64,000 nucleotides of DNA from Candidatus Sumerlaeota bacterium (GCA_017161655.1 JADFCV010000001.1:453786-517785), one strand, 5' to 3'; shown: positions 17,543-27,649, counted from the stretch's first letter. The notes: generated by a model from the letters alone, not told the origin. A program made the numbers and translations.

Positions 17543-18524
17543 GGGCGCTTGACTCGCCAGCCAGATCTGGGAAGCGTTTGATCAGGTCGTTTCTGAAACT
17601 GCTTGTAGGAACAAGCTGAAGGTGACGTCGGTAGCATTCCTTGGCTTTTTCCAGTTCTCCTAATTGGAAGTAGGCGTCTCCAAGAAATAGAGGTATATCA
17701 GGGTCCTTTGGAGCAAAGCGTTGGGCGGTGAGCAGGACCGTCACGGCTTCTGCTAGCCGTCCCTGTTTTGCGTAGCCCATCGCAAGGATTTTTTCCGACG
17801 TTGCGTCGAGCTCGCCGCGAAGGCGATTGAGCTCCAGGAACCGAATGAGGCTCTCCATCTTCTTGGCGGCAAGCGCACTCGAAAACAGTGCCATAGGTTC
17901 AAGTGTGTTCTTAGGCAACGCGTGTTTAAACGCACGATAATAATAATCTGCCATCGCCGTTTGGTTGAGCAGGATTGCGTTGAGAATTCGCGTTTGCAGA
18001 AGCTCGTTTCGGTAAGTATCAAACGAATCGGCCTGGGCCAGCGCAACAGTGGCTCGCCCAAATGCCTGGGTGCGGCTGAGCGCTTGGGCCCAAAGGCGAA
18101 AAATGTTATCAGCGCCCACTCGGGGCATCGGTTCCATAGTCAAGTAGTCGTCAAACGTCTCAACGGCCTTATCGAACTGCGAAGAGAAGTAATAGGCTTG
18201 CGCCAGCATTTTGAGTAGCTGCGTGAGGTGCGGCATAAGGGGGCGCCCTCGCTCAAAGACGGCAATGGCTTCCTGGTGGCGATCCAGTAGCAACTCGATG
18301 TAACCGAGGTAGTAATAAGCATAACCGTTATAAGGATTTTGCTGAAGGCTCAGTTCAGCCATTTCTCGCGCTTGAGAGTAGAGCTGTCTTTTTGTCAGCA
18401 CATCGGCCTCGGATGCAGTCACCTCCGCGCTGTAGCGACATAGGCTTTCCCGCATAAGTAATAGTGAGCAAGCGGCTATGAAGAAGGTGATGACGCTTCG
18501 CCAGATTCGTTTCGACAAAAACAT
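17484..18524 (-). CDS. Tetratricopeptide-repeat protein, membrane-anchored or exported
   Basis: 346 residues from ATG 18524 (GAAGG upstream); longer starts to 18680 are open but carry no signal. Hydrophobic segment at about 10-25, then TPR units: [36 protein letters not shown], and a C-terminal unit [20 protein letters not shown]. The last 25 residues are polar and low in complexity. Probably a periplasmic scaffold; partner unknown. Its 3' end overlaps glyA convergently, and it diverges from rpoN. Confidence 0.75.
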   Translation of the reverse strand: MFLSKRIWRSVITFFIAACSLLLMRESLCRYSAEVTASEADVLTKRQLYSQAREMAELSLQQNPYNGYAYYYLGYIELLLDRHQEAIAVFERGRPLMPHLTQLLKMLAQAYYFSSQFDKAVETFDDYLTMEPMPRVGADNIFRLWAQALSRTQAFGRATVALAQADSFDTYRNELLQTRILNAILLNQTAMADYYYRAFKHALPKNTLEPMALFSSALAAKKMESLIRFLELNRLRGELDATSEKILAMGYAKQGRLAEAVTVLLTAQRFAPKDPDIPLFLGDAYFQLGELEKAKECYRRHLQLVPTSSFRNDLIKRFPDLAGESSAPIHQTDGGESATSAPKPRL

Positions 18525-18770
18525 GAGACCTTCTCGTCTTGGCTTGTTATGTTTTTGTTTATCAAAGCTTGGCATAATACTTGCTTTCGCATTGTAGACT
18601 GTGGTGATACTTGACGTGATTTGTGTGGATAAACGTTGTTTCACTACCAAAACGAGAGTGCAAGGACGATTGCCGCGCAACGCGGGAGAATGCCGAAGGC
18701 AAAATCAGGCGGACTGCGTGGGTTTTTCACTACGTCACGTGCCAGTGGTGAATTAAGGAATTGGTGTCAC

Positions 18771-20255
18771 ATGGCGATTTCACTTCATCAGGTTCAAAAA
18801 TTAACACAGCGCCTTGCGATGACCCCCCTCATGCAGCAGGCGCTGCACTTGTTGCAGCTCCCCAATGCGGAACTGGAGCAGCTGGTGCGAGAAGAGGCAA
18901 TTCAGAATCCCTTTCTAGAGATAAAAGGTGAAATCGACGATGACGACGTGGAAAATGAGGGCGCGGACCAAGCCTCCCCCGCGCTTCAAACCGGAGATGT
19001 TCTGACACCAGAGCTGGCTGCTTCTTCTTCGTCAGACAGCGCGGAGGATGAACCTCACTTCGAGGATGTGGACGTGCCATGGGATGATGTTTACGACGAT
19101 TCCTATCCTGCAGCGTCGCCGCGCTCGTTGATTGGGGATTCGGATGAAGAAGAACGAGACTTGGAGGATTTCGTTGCTGCTTCGGAATCTTTGACAGACT
19201 CTCTTCGGTGGCAAGTGCGGATGTTACCCGCCAGCGAGAAACTTCGCAACATTGCGGAGTACCTGGTGGGGTGTCTCGATGATGATGGGTATATTCGTGT
19301 CCCGTTAGAGGAGATAGCCAGGGATACCGGCAGTAGCGTCGAGGAAGTCGAAGAAGCTCTGCGGCTGGTTCAGTCGCTTGATCCGCCAGGAATTGGGGCT
19401 AGATCACTGTCTGAGTGCCTGGAGATACAACTGCGCCGCAGAGGAATTGACGATCCATTGGTCTATGAGATTGTTCGCCATTTCTTGCCAGAACTTCAAA
19501 ACAAGAACTTTAAAAAGATATCAAAGTGCCTGGGGGTCAGCGAGGACCGTTTGCGGGAGATCTTGGCGGTGATAGGAACCTTGGAGCCAAAGCCGGGTCA
19601 TGCGTTTAGTACGAAGCCCCCGCAGTATATTCGTCCAGATGTCATCGTGAAGCGGCTTGATGGTGACTACTATGTTTTTGTGGATGATGGCTTGCTCTCG
19701 GATTTGCGAATCAGTCCGACTTATCGCAGAATGCTGGAACAGGGCGAGGCATTTATCTCGGAGACCGAACAGAAGTTCGCTCGTGAGAAATTGAAGTCTG
19801 CCCAGTGGCTTGTGCGAAATCTTGCACGCCGAAAAAACACGCTGCAGAGAGTCGCTGAAGCCATCGTCGAGCACCAGAAAGAGTTTTTCGATAAAGGCAT
19901 AAGTTACCTAAAGCCCCTGACTCTCCGTGAAATTGCAGAGAGGGTTGGTATGCACGAGTCCACTGTAGCTCGTGTGACGAGCGGAAAGTATATGGAAACT
20001 CCGCGTGGTACGTTTGAGATGAAGTACTTTTTCAGTAGGGGACTGCAGAGCGACACGGGAGAGGACGCAAGCAATCGTACCGTAAAGCAAATGATTGCTG
20101 ACATGATTGAAAGTGAGGACCCGCAAGCGCCACTGAGTGATCAAAAGATAGCTCAGTTGTTGAAAAAGAAGGGGATTAACATTGCACGCCGAACGGTGGC
20201 AAAATATCGTGAGCAGTTAGGAATTCTTCCGTCTAGGTTGCGAAAAACTGTTTAG
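18771..20255 (+). CDS. rpoN: RNA polymerase sigma-54 factor
   Basis: 494 residues from ATG 18771, where the conserved region I begins (LHQVQKLTQRLAMTPLMQQAL). Acidic region II about 55-150. Core-binding region, HTH around REIAERVGMHESTVARVTSGKY, and the RpoN box ARRTVAKYRE at 472-481, which reads the -24 element. In-frame upstream starts to 18636 are rejected. Needs AAA+ activators, none of which is in the window. A strong -24/-12 site occurs before the pilin operon. Its stop overlaps the convergent DUF512 gene by 4 bases. Confidence 0.97.
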   Translation: MAISLHQVQKLTQRLAMTPLMQQALHLLQLPNAELEQLVREEAIQNPFLEIKGEIDDDDVENEGADQASPALQTGDVLTPELAASSSSDSAEDEPHFEDVDVPWDDVYDDSYPAASPRSLIGDSDEEERDLEDFVAASESLTDSLRWQVRMLPASEKLRNIAEYLVGCLDDDGYIRVPLEEIARDTGSSVEEVEEALRLVQSLDPPGIGARSLSECLEIQLRRRGIDDPLVYEIVRHFLPELQNKNFKKISKCLGVSEDRLREILAVIGTLEPKPGHAFSTKPPQYIRPDVIVKRLDGDYYVFVDDGLLSDLRISPTYRRMLEQGEAFISETEQKFAREKLKSAQWLVRNLARRKNTLQRVAEAIVEHQKEFFDKGISYLKPLTLREIAERVGMHESTVARVTSGKYMETPRGTFEMKYFFSRGLQSDTGEDASNRTVKQMIADMIESEDPQAPLSDQKIAQLLKKKGINIARRTVAKYREQLGILPSRLRKTV

Positions 20256-21601
20256 CGAGTTGTGGAGATGTTCTGAAACAAGGCTTCGACAAAACTTGCA
20301 GCCGTAGCTCCGCCAAGCCGAACTCTTCCACCGGTTTGTTCTTGAAGTTCGTCGAGTGTTTTATCGTCCAAGAATCGCTGATCCCACGGACGGAGGGAGT
20401 TTTCCGGAATGAGGAAAATATCACATTCTTGATGTTCGTTGATAGCCGCCTGAAAATCGGCTCCTGGAAGCAGTCCGGTTACTGTGATCCCTGGGCCGAA
20501 CAGAGAATTCGTTCGCACATCGACTTTAAGGTCGAGATTCCGTACACGGTCATTCAGAAGCCGAACAAGGCGGGCTATGACTTTTTCTCCAAGAGGGCTT
20601 GTGACGGCTACAGCACGCAATGGGAAAGGTAATGATGACGGCAGTAATCTTAGCACATGATCGAGTGAGCGGTAAAATAGGTCAACCATCCCAACGCCAT
20701 TTTCCAACTGGGGGATTTCGTCGTACTCATCGTAGGATGGGGGCGTTTTTCCCGCGATCAAAAAGAACTCATCGCTCGGGAAAACGAGTGGAAAACCTAA
20801 CTCCCTTCGGACCTCCTGCTGGAGCTTTGAGCATTCGGAGAGAAAGCACTCGGCATAAGCACCAGTGACTGGCTCGAGGTGGGGGAGTTTTTCGCGATAG
20901 GAAGTTAGCCCCACAGGAACAACTGCAATGGACCTGACTCCGGGATAAAGCTCTGCTAGATCCCACACGGTTTTTCTTAGGATTTCTCCGTCATTGATGC
21001 CCGGACATAAAACGATTTGCGTGTGAATCGTAATGCCATTTTTGACAAACTTTCTCAGAAGTGGCAGAATTGGTTCTGCATGAGGGTTTAGGAGAAGTTT
21101 TCTGCGAATCTCGGTGTCAGTAGCATGGACGCTGAAATACAAAGGGGAGAGCCGAAGCTTGGTGATGCGCGCGACATCGCTCTCTGTCAGACTGGTGCCG
21201 GTAATGTAGTTTCCGTAAAGAAAGGAGAGACGATAGTCCTCGTCCTTGACGTAGAGTTCTGGGCGGAGTCCGCGCGGCAGTTGGTGGACAAAGCAAAAAA
21301 CACAGGCGTTATTGCAGCGCCGTATTTCGAACGGTTCGAGCTCTAGACCGAGCCGTTCATGTGCACTCTTGCGAATGGTGCGTTTCCGAGTGACTCCCGC
21401 TTCACTGTCCCACCATTCCACTGTAAGGCGTGCCGCGCATGCCAGGTACCAGTAATCGAGGATGTCGAGGATTTCATGTCCATTCAAACTCAACAACCGG
21501 TCGCCCGGTTTGAGCTTTAAAAACTCGCCCACAGAGCCGGGTTCCACACCGAGAATTTTTACGCCCTTAGTTGTGACAGCCACCTCATGACGAGCAGTCA
21601 T
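20252..21601 (-). CDS. DUF512 family radical SAM protein with PDZ-like domain
   Basis: 449 residues. N-terminal PDZ-like domain (about 12-65: GVEPGSVGEFLKLKPGDRLLSLNG), radical SAM cluster C96-X3-C100-X2-C103 in CNNACVFCFVHQLPRGLR, and the DUF512 C-terminal region (TGLLPGADF). The family is widespread and its reaction is not known to me. Start overlaps the ResB stop (ATGA), so it is coupled to the cytochrome c assembly gene. Confidence 0.9.
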   Translation of the reverse strand: MTARHEVAVTTKGVKILGVEPGSVGEFLKLKPGDRLLSLNGHEILDILDYWYLACAARLTVEWWDSEAGVTRKRTIRKSAHERLGLELEPFEIRRCNNACVFCFVHQLPRGLRPELYVKDEDYRLSFLYGNYITGTSLTESDVARITKLRLSPLYFSVHATDTEIRRKLLLNPHAEPILPLLRKFVKNGITIHTQIVLCPGINDGEILRKTVWDLAELYPGVRSIAVVPVGLTSYREKLPHLEPVTGAYAECFLSECSKLQQEVRRELGFPLVFPSDEFFLIAGKTPPSYDEYDEIPQLENGVGMVDLFYRSLDHVLRLLPSSLPFPLRAVAVTSPLGEKVIARLVRLLNDRVRNLDLKVDVRTNSLFGPGITVTGLLPGADFQAAINEHQECDIFLIPENSLRPWDQRFLDDKTLDELQEQTGGRVRLGGATAASFVEALFQNISTTR

Positions 21602-23463
21602 GGGCGCTTCTCCTGCGGAGCGAAGTCTTCATGAGAGGAATAGCGGTTGTTCGAACGTTCTGCCCTGGAGCCAGCTCGTTGTAGAGCTTCAACCAACTGC
21701 CAGAATTCGTCCAAAGCTCGCCTCGACTCTCGACGATAAAAGCGGAGCCCTATATACAAGGTGCCTGAAGTCTCATCATGCCAAACCCACACCTCGCGGT
21801 AGGTTACGGCAAAAGCGAGCAACACGCCAATTAGAATCACGCTGCACCCAAAGTAAAACCACGGTAGGGCGGGGTCTCGCATGATGCCGAAAAAAACAGT
21901 GTATCCGGGAACCGTCCCAGCTTCCCGAACTTTGAAGCGCTGCGGCGAGACCTTTTCCGCAGGTTGAAGGTTTTGTGCCGGTACTGTTGTCGTCTTATCG
22001 CTAAAACGACCGCTATCACTTGTCGTCGGGTTTTCTTGTAAGTGGACGATCCGCATTGCCGCGTCGGCGGCATAGGATACCGTGAGTATGTCGCCAACGT
22101 TAACAGCAATGGATCCAGAGCTTGAAGCATCGCCGGCTGAAGAAAACAAAAGATGACCGATTTGATTTTGCTCGCCTCCAGACGGGACAAAACCTGTCTC
22201 AGGAACAAAACTCAAAAGCCATTTACTGCCCAATCGCGTCAAAGCGTTGGCACTCATCGGCAAAACTTGCTGGTCAACAAGCTTGCCTTCAGAAAAGTAA
22301 GCCAATAAGAGCCCTGCTCCAGCTTCGAGTGGGAAAGTGGTCCCGTGGTCATCCAGCATAGCGTTTGCTTTCGCTGTCACCAGGCCTAAAACAACAAAAG
22401 CCTCGGAAAGCTTTTTCACTGTCTCCAAAAGATTCTCAGCTTGGGCAGTTCCCGAAGAGCTCTCGACGACTCCCTGCTCGATCAGTTTCCCAGCGCGGAG
22501 ATCCATCACGCGGTAAATCCTATCTTTGCCTTGAGTCCGAAACTCAAAGAAAAGGTCAGACGAGGGATTGAGCGAAGGGATCCTTACAGGATCGCCTTCC
22601 TTTGCATCCAAATCTAGAACTGCACCGGCACGGGATGTGTCTTCGATCGTAAAACGCACGCGTTGCAAAGAGATGTTTTCGCTGTAACTGTTGAGTGTGA
22701 TTTTGTAGCCATCCCAGAAGAACGGCCGCGCCATCGAGATTTCTGCGATGCTGTTTGCCTGGTCAGACCTTGCCTCAACCAACGCCCGAAAGGATCGCAC
22801 CACCTCGCTATGGGGATACTTCTCTGCGGTGAAATCTAGAACGCGAAAGGAAAACGGTAGCGGATGAGCGCGCAAGTTGCTCATGTTTGCTGGGGCAAGA
22901 CGATTTATCCGGGTGAAATACCTCTCAACCGTTTGGCCTTCGTTGGCAATGAGAGAGCCATCATAGATCCCCAACCCCAATGCACCTGCAAGGCCTCGGA
23001 CAATGGTAGCGCCCATGACCAAAAGAAGCCCGATGTGAATAACTGTTGCCCCAAACCGACTGCTGATTCCCTTTTGGGCATAGGAAGTTTTCCCATTCTG
23101 GTGAAAGAAACGAAAATGCCGTCTGAGGACGGCAAGAAGCTCTGCCTCGTTTGGAGGCGGAGAGATTCGCGCGGCAGCATCTAAGTGGAAAAAAAACTCA
23201 GCCGAATTTGCAAACACCCTTCGCCACGGCAAAGAAAAGGCAATGACAGTCTTTTCCCACGAGCAAAGGATGAGATTTAACGCTAACGTGGCGACGAGAA
23301 TAAGGAACCACGGGGCTCCGAAAACTTTGACGATTGCGTGATCAACCCCTTGCTTCGGATCAGCAGCAATGAGCGATCCCCAAATAGAGCTTATAGCAAT
23401 TGCAGCAATGAGAGTAATTCCCAGCTTGATCGATCCTAGGAATCTGATGAGTTTGTTCAGCAC
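21598..23463 (-). CDS. ResB-like cytochrome c biogenesis protein
   Basis: 621 residues, GTG start with AAGG upstream. Three N-terminal membrane segments (LGITLIAAIAISSIWGSLIA; ILVATLALNLILC; GATVIHIGLLLVMGA), a long periplasmic domain, and a final segment FYFGCSVILIGVLLAFAVTY, the ResB/Ccs1 layout. ResB delivers or guards haem and apocytochrome in system II cytochrome c maturation and normally pairs with CcsA/ResC, which is not present here. Confidence 0.85.
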   Translation of the reverse strand: MLNKLIRFLGSIKLGITLIAAIAISSIWGSLIAADPKQGVDHAIVKVFGAPWFLILVATLALNLILCSWEKTVIAFSLPWRRVFANSAEFFFHLDAAARISPPPNEAELLAVLRRHFRFFHQNGKTSYAQKGISSRFGATVIHIGLLLVMGATIVRGLAGALGLGIYDGSLIANEGQTVERYFTRINRLAPANMSNLRAHPLPFSFRVLDFTAEKYPHSEVVRSFRALVEARSDQANSIAEISMARPFFWDGYKITLNSYSENISLQRVRFTIEDTSRAGAVLDLDAKEGDPVRIPSLNPSSDLFFEFRTQGKDRIYRVMDLRAGKLIEQGVVESSSGTAQAENLLETVKKLSEAFVVLGLVTAKANAMLDDHGTTFPLEAGAGLLLAYFSEGKLVDQQVLPMSANALTRLGSKWLLSFVPETGFVPSGGEQNQIGHLLFSSAGDASSSGSIAVNVGDILTVSYAADAAMRIVHLQENPTTSDSGRFSDKTTTVPAQNLQPAEKVSPQRFKVREAGTVPGYTVFFGIMRDPALPWFYFGCSVILIGVLLAFAVTYREVWVWHDETSGTLYIGLRFYRRESRRALDEFWQLVEALQRAGSRAERSNNRYSSHEDFAPQEKRP

Positions 23464-23579
23464 GTTTACCTTAACCGCTTTTCTGCCCAGACTCGCCCAT
23501 GCATGAGGCAGAGTTTTACACTCCCATAAGAAACGAGGCTGTTCTTTTTGAAATGGTACTGATCGAGGGCCATATCGCT

Positions 23580-24278
23580 TCAGTGAAAAGTGCTGTCTGC
23601 AATGAGGGTTTCGAGACTTTGGATATAGAAACCTTTTCCGGAGCGCGAAACGAAGAGGAGTGCATCACATCCGTGGAGCTGGCGTTCTGCAAAAATGTCT
23701 GTTTCAAAGTAAGGGACAAGTAGAACGCGTCTTTGGCCGCGGAGGCGCAATACAGCTGCTCCCTTGCTGTTGCCGTGAAGCGGGACAAAGCTCTCGATCT
23801 CTTCGAGCAATCCTGCGCGGCGTAATTGATCAAGAACGGCTTTGCAACTGACTTCTACTGAAACCGCAAAGGGGACTTCGAGCGTTAGGTTCTCAGCTGG
23901 TTGATCGGACTGGATCAGGGGAATCTCGCGAATAGAATCATCAGACGAATTAGCCACAAGCAACGATGCTAGCGCTTCCGCTTCAAACCGTGCTTCGTTT
24001 AACCTTTCGGCTTCTCGTTGCTCTCGCAGGCGTTCAATGAGTCGGTATGACGCGTAACCGATTGTGACGACCGCAACAAAGAGGATAAGCCAGAAGCCCG
24101 TAGTCAACAGAGTCGGTGCTGAAGACTTTTGCGTTAATTCCTCGACGAAAGGAGACGTGGAGGCAGGTCTCTGCTCTTGTGTAACACTGGCGACCCCTAT
24201 GTTCGTTGCAAAGAGCCATGCTACTCCCGTCAACCACAGGAGAGAGTGGCGCACACATGCTGGCATGAAAGTCGGCAT
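23580..24278 (-). CDS. Unknown protein with signal sequence and one membrane segment
   Basis: 232 residues from ATG 24278 (the open frame extends to 24329 but then overlaps the ubiA-like gene more). Signal-like start (LLWLTGVAWLFATNIGVAS), a short Thr/Ser-rich loop, a membrane segment LLTTGFWLILFVAVVTIGYAS near 70-90, a charged helix rich in Arg/Glu, and a C-terminal alpha/beta part (AVLRLRGQRRVLLVPYFE). I recognise no family. Its place between ubiA-like and resB suggests an envelope role. Confidence 0.65.
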   Translation of the reverse strand: MPTFMPACVRHSLLWLTGVAWLFATNIGVASVTQEQRPASTSPFVEELTQKSSAPTLLTTGFWLILFVAVVTIGYASYRLIERLREQREAERLNEARFEAEALASLLVANSSDDSIREIPLIQSDQPAENLTLEVPFAVSVEVSCKAVLDQLRRAGLLEEIESFVPLHGNSKGAAVLRLRGQRRVLLVPYFETDIFAERQLHGCDALLFVSRSGKGFYIQSLETLIADSTFH

Positions 24279-24292
24279 TCGGTAAGCCGAGC

Positions 24293-25186
24293 CTAAATGT
24301 AGAAGATGAAAAACATGACGACTAGCCATAACACCACGTTCACAAGAAGGGGTGGGTCCTGCAACAGCAATGCTTCAGGCGCGCCACCTTCTTCTCGTTT
24401 ATAGACGAGATAGAGGTAACGAAAGATCCCATAAATGACAAACGGCACGGTGAAGACCATATATTCGTGGTGTCTGGCTGCTTCCGGTCTAACTCCAAGT
24501 GTCACATAAAGAGCATATGAAAGCACAGTAGCCGCTGTGGCTACGCTCACCATCTGGTCGAGGAGCTGCTGCGAGTAATCTTCCAGTACAGGGCGATGAT
24601 TCATTGCCGAATCAGTAAGGAGGAGAAGTTCATGGCGTCTTTTGCAGATTGCGATAAACAGTGCGAGAAAGAGGACGCAGGTGACGAACCATGGTGTGAT
24701 AACGATTCTCTCGCCGGGATACTCGATTGCCCAGATACCTCCGACTGCGCGCATGACAAAGCCCAGGGCCACGATCAAGATGTCGAGAATAACAACGTGT
24801 TTAAGACGAGTCGAATAAGCAAGCATCGTGGCTAAATAGATGAGGCCTAATGTCCCAAAGCGGACGTTGAGCGCAAAAGCTCCGGCTAGACCGAGCACGG
24901 CCAGGACAACGGCAGTGACAATGGCAGAGGAGACAGGGATTCTTCCCGACGCAAGCGGCCGTTTGCGTTTGAGCGGATGTTGCCGATCAGCGTCTAAATC
25001 CAGCAGGTCGTTAATAAGATAAACCACACCCGATAAACAGCAGAACAAGACGAAAGCTGTGGTTGCTCGCAGTACGCGGTCTGCTTCCAGGGCATGGCGG
25101 GAAAAAATGAGTCCCGCTAACAATAAAAGGTTTTTGGTCCACTGTTTAGGGCGGAGTTCTTGTATTAGTGCCAAGATTCGATCCAT
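24293..25186 (-). CDS. UbiA-family prenyltransferase, decaprenyl-phosphate phosphoribosyltransferase-like
   Basis: 297 residues, about nine membrane helices. First Asp motif NDLLDLDADRQHPLKRKRPL at about 59-78; the DRxHPxKRxRP form is typical of the DPPR synthase branch (Rv3806c-like), which moves phosphoribose from PRPP to polyprenyl phosphate. Second motif region YSTRLKHVVILDIL. The product would be a lipid-linked pentose for GT-C enzymes, two of which are in the window. Substrate assignment is by motif only. Confidence 0.85.
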   Translation of the reverse strand: MDRILALIQELRPKQWTKNLLLLAGLIFSRHALEADRVLRATTAFVLFCCLSGVVYLINDLLDLDADRQHPLKRKRPLASGRIPVSSAIVTAVVLAVLGLAGAFALNVRFGTLGLIYLATMLAYSTRLKHVVILDILIVALGFVMRAVGGIWAIEYPGERIVITPWFVTCVLFLALFIAICKRRHELLLLTDSAMNHRPVLEDYSQQLLDQMVSVATAATVLSYALYVTLGVRPEAARHHEYMVFTVPFVIYGIFRYLYLVYKREEGGAPEALLLQDPPLLVNVVLWLVVMFFIFYI

Positions 25187-25352
25187 TGTGAATTCCCATT
25201 ACTTGCGAAAGGCTCTAATGCAGCCTCTTTGCACCCTGTGGTGTTCGGATGCAGAAATTGGTACCCTGCTGGACCTAATGCTGCAAATCTTATTGACGGT
25301 ATGTCAACAGTTGCGAAAAATCTGGTGTTTACGCATTCAGCAGAACTCGCCA

Positions 25353-27626
25353 ATGAAGAACAGAAACTTACATATGCCGTTAGGAACATTGCGAACAGGC
25401 GCGATAGCGTTGTGGTTCTGTCAGTTGCTCGCTCTCATCTGTTTAGTGACCAATGCTGCTGCGACAACTCAAACAAAGTCACTTGATCAAGACACAACGC
25501 CCAAGGTTGCCGAGGTGATCTCAGCTCGTGGCACTCAGGTCAGTTTTGAGGACACCACAGGGCCGAGAACAAGGCGGTTCCAACTCACTCCTGTTGTCAT
25601 GTTAGAAGTTGCTGGGTCAGCCCGGCAAGTGAAGTTTGGCACTGTCGGCACAACACAGACAGTTCGTTTTCTCGTCGAGGGCGACGATAAACGACCGCTT
25701 GCAGGTGTCAGCCTCTCGCCGATTGTTGTCGCGGAGCCAGAAGGGACCCGAAACCACATGGAAATTCACCCGCGCACAGCGGTGACCGATGCGGCTGGCT
25801 ATGTGACCTTTCATGTTTACCTCGGCGACCAACCAGGGCGCTACGATGTTCTCCTTTTCCAGAACACGCCCAGTCAGGACGAAATCGTCTTCACGCGTCT
25901 TGAGTTCATTGTGCAGGACAACAACTGGGCAACTATGCTCGTGCTCAGCCTCATTGGCGGACTCGCCATTTTTCTTTATGGCCTTCAGCTAGCGTCCGAA
26001 GGACTTCAAGCAGTGGCCGGTGAGCGGCTGCGACGCCATTTCGCAGAATGGACGAAAAACCCACTAAGTGGAATCCTCGTCGGCTTTGGCATCACCACAT
26101 TAACGCAGAGCAGTGGAGCGACCACTGCTCTGGTTATGACATTTGTCCGAGCGGGAGCGCTCAGTTTTGCAAATTCCGTGGGGGTTATTCTAGGGGCGGC
26201 CATTAGTGGCACACTCACGGTGCAATTGATCTCCCTTAACTTGTTTGCTTATGCCTTGCCGGCAATTGCGCTGGGCTTCTTCCTTTATCTCCGCAAAGCA
26301 AAGTACCGTTTCCGTTCTGCGGGTCTCGCCATTATGGGGTTCGGTTTTGTGTTCTTTGGCATGAAAATCATGACCGACCAGATGGCTCCTCTAAAGCTGT
26401 TTCCCTTCTTCACCGCGGCGGTAAAAGCCCTGAGCGATCATCCTGTATGGGCGGTTGTGTTTAGCTTCTTGTTTACTGCTATGGCACAAAGCAGTGGGGC
26501 GACTGTCGGCATTGTGCTTTCCCTAACGCGGCAAGAACTGCTTACCCTCGAAGAGGCGATTCCGATGTTTTTTGGCGCAGCGATTGGGGCAAGTGTTACG
26601 GGGCTGACAGCGGCTATCGGTGCCCCACCTGAAGCAAAACGGGTAGCACTGGCCCACTTGCTTTACAAGATTGCCGGCACGTTGATCTTCCTGCCGTTCA
26701 TTAGTCAACTGGCCGCGGCCGGACTGTGGGTTACCAGTCACCTTATGCTCAATCCAACGGCAGCACCCACCGCGGATTTAATGGCCCGTGCCGTAGCAAA
26801 CACGTACACACTCTTCATGATTATCACTGCCGTTCTGACAATTCCTGGGATCAGATTTCTCGAGAAGATCTGCAACATTCTCGTGCCTGATCAGCGCGAT
26901 CGACTCGTCAAGCGGGCAAAGTATCTTCCGCTCATGGCCGCAGACCAAGCGACAGTGAAGTTAGGGGCTGCACGGCGCGAAATTTCCCGGATGGCCCGCT
27001 TCGTGGAAGAGATGTACGAGCAAATCTCAGAGGCTGTCTTCGAGAAAAACGAAGATGCGATAACCTTCATTCGCGAACGTGATCAAAAGGTAGATATCCT
27101 CAACGCCGAACTGACGCGCTATCTCATCGATCTTACCAGCCACGAGGCGGACGAGAAAGATATTCTTGAGGCAACGACGCTGCTTTTTATTGTCAGCGAT
27201 CTTGAGTCGGTCGGCGATATCATTGACAAGAACATTGTCCCACTGGCCCAGAAGATGCATGCACGAAGTCTTTCTTTTTCCCCGGAAGGTGCGGCAGATC
27301 TCGAAGCGCTTTACTCAGCGGTGAGGGAGAGACTGTCACAAACGATTATCGCCATTACCAATAAGGAACCCGTGTTGGCCGAATACGTTGTCGACGGCTT
27401 CTATCGTTTGCAGAATGAGGGAAAATTGCTCCACTACAATCACCTCATGCGGCTCAGGGCACACGTGCAGGAATCCGTCGAGACAAGCAGCATTCACCTT
27501 GACCTGATTAATTACCTTCTTCGTCTGGACTACTTGCTTTTTGACATTTGCCTGCACCTTTTAGGAAAAGGGTTGCCTGACGAAATCGTTCAGCAAGCAC
27601 AGCGTATCTCGCAGTTGCGCCAATAG
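25353..27626 (+). CDS. Na/Pi cotransporter family protein with N-terminal Ig-like and C-terminal PhoU-like domains
   Basis: 757 residues from ATG 25353. Signal sequence, then an extracytoplasmic beta domain (about 60-180, with AVTDAAGYVTFHVYLGDQPGRYDV, a Big-1-like pattern), then the two inverted Na/Pi transport repeats marked by TQSSGATTALV and AQSSGATVGIV, then a PhoU-like helical domain (last 230 residues). Probably Na-dependent uptake or export of phosphate or a similar anion. The N-terminal beta domain is not part of the usual NptA/YjbB layout. The open frame back to 25059 overlaps ubiA and is rejected. Confidence 0.88.
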   Translation: MKNRNLHMPLGTLRTGAIALWFCQLLALICLVTNAAATTQTKSLDQDTTPKVAEVISARGTQVSFEDTTGPRTRRFQLTPVVMLEVAGSARQVKFGTVGTTQTVRFLVEGDDKRPLAGVSLSPIVVAEPEGTRNHMEIHPRTAVTDAAGYVTFHVYLGDQPGRYDVLLFQNTPSQDEIVFTRLEFIVQDNNWATMLVLSLIGGLAIFLYGLQLASEGLQAVAGERLRRHFAEWTKNPLSGILVGFGITTLTQSSGATTALVMTFVRAGALSFANSVGVILGAAISGTLTVQLISLNLFAYALPAIALGFFLYLRKAKYRFRSAGLAIMGFGFVFFGMKIMTDQMAPLKLFPFFTAAVKALSDHPVWAVVFSFLFTAMAQSSGATVGIVLSLTRQELLTLEEAIPMFFGAAIGASVTGLTAAIGAPPEAKRVALAHLLYKIAGTLIFLPFISQLAAAGLWVTSHLMLNPTAAPTADLMARAVANTYTLFMIITAVLTIPGIRFLEKICNILVPDQRDRLVKRAKYLPLMAADQATVKLGAARREISRMARFVEEMYEQISEAVFEKNEDAITFIRERDQKVDILNAELTRYLIDLTSHEADEKDILEATTLLFIVSDLESVGDIIDKNIVPLAQKMHARSLSFSPEGAADLEALYSAVRERLSQTIIAITNKEPVLAEYVVDGFYRLQNEGKLLHYNHLMRLRAHVQESVETSSIHLDLINYLLRLDYLLFDICLHLLGKGLPDEIVQQAQRISQLRQ

Positions 27627-27649
27627 GATTGACAGAAATCGAGTGGTTT

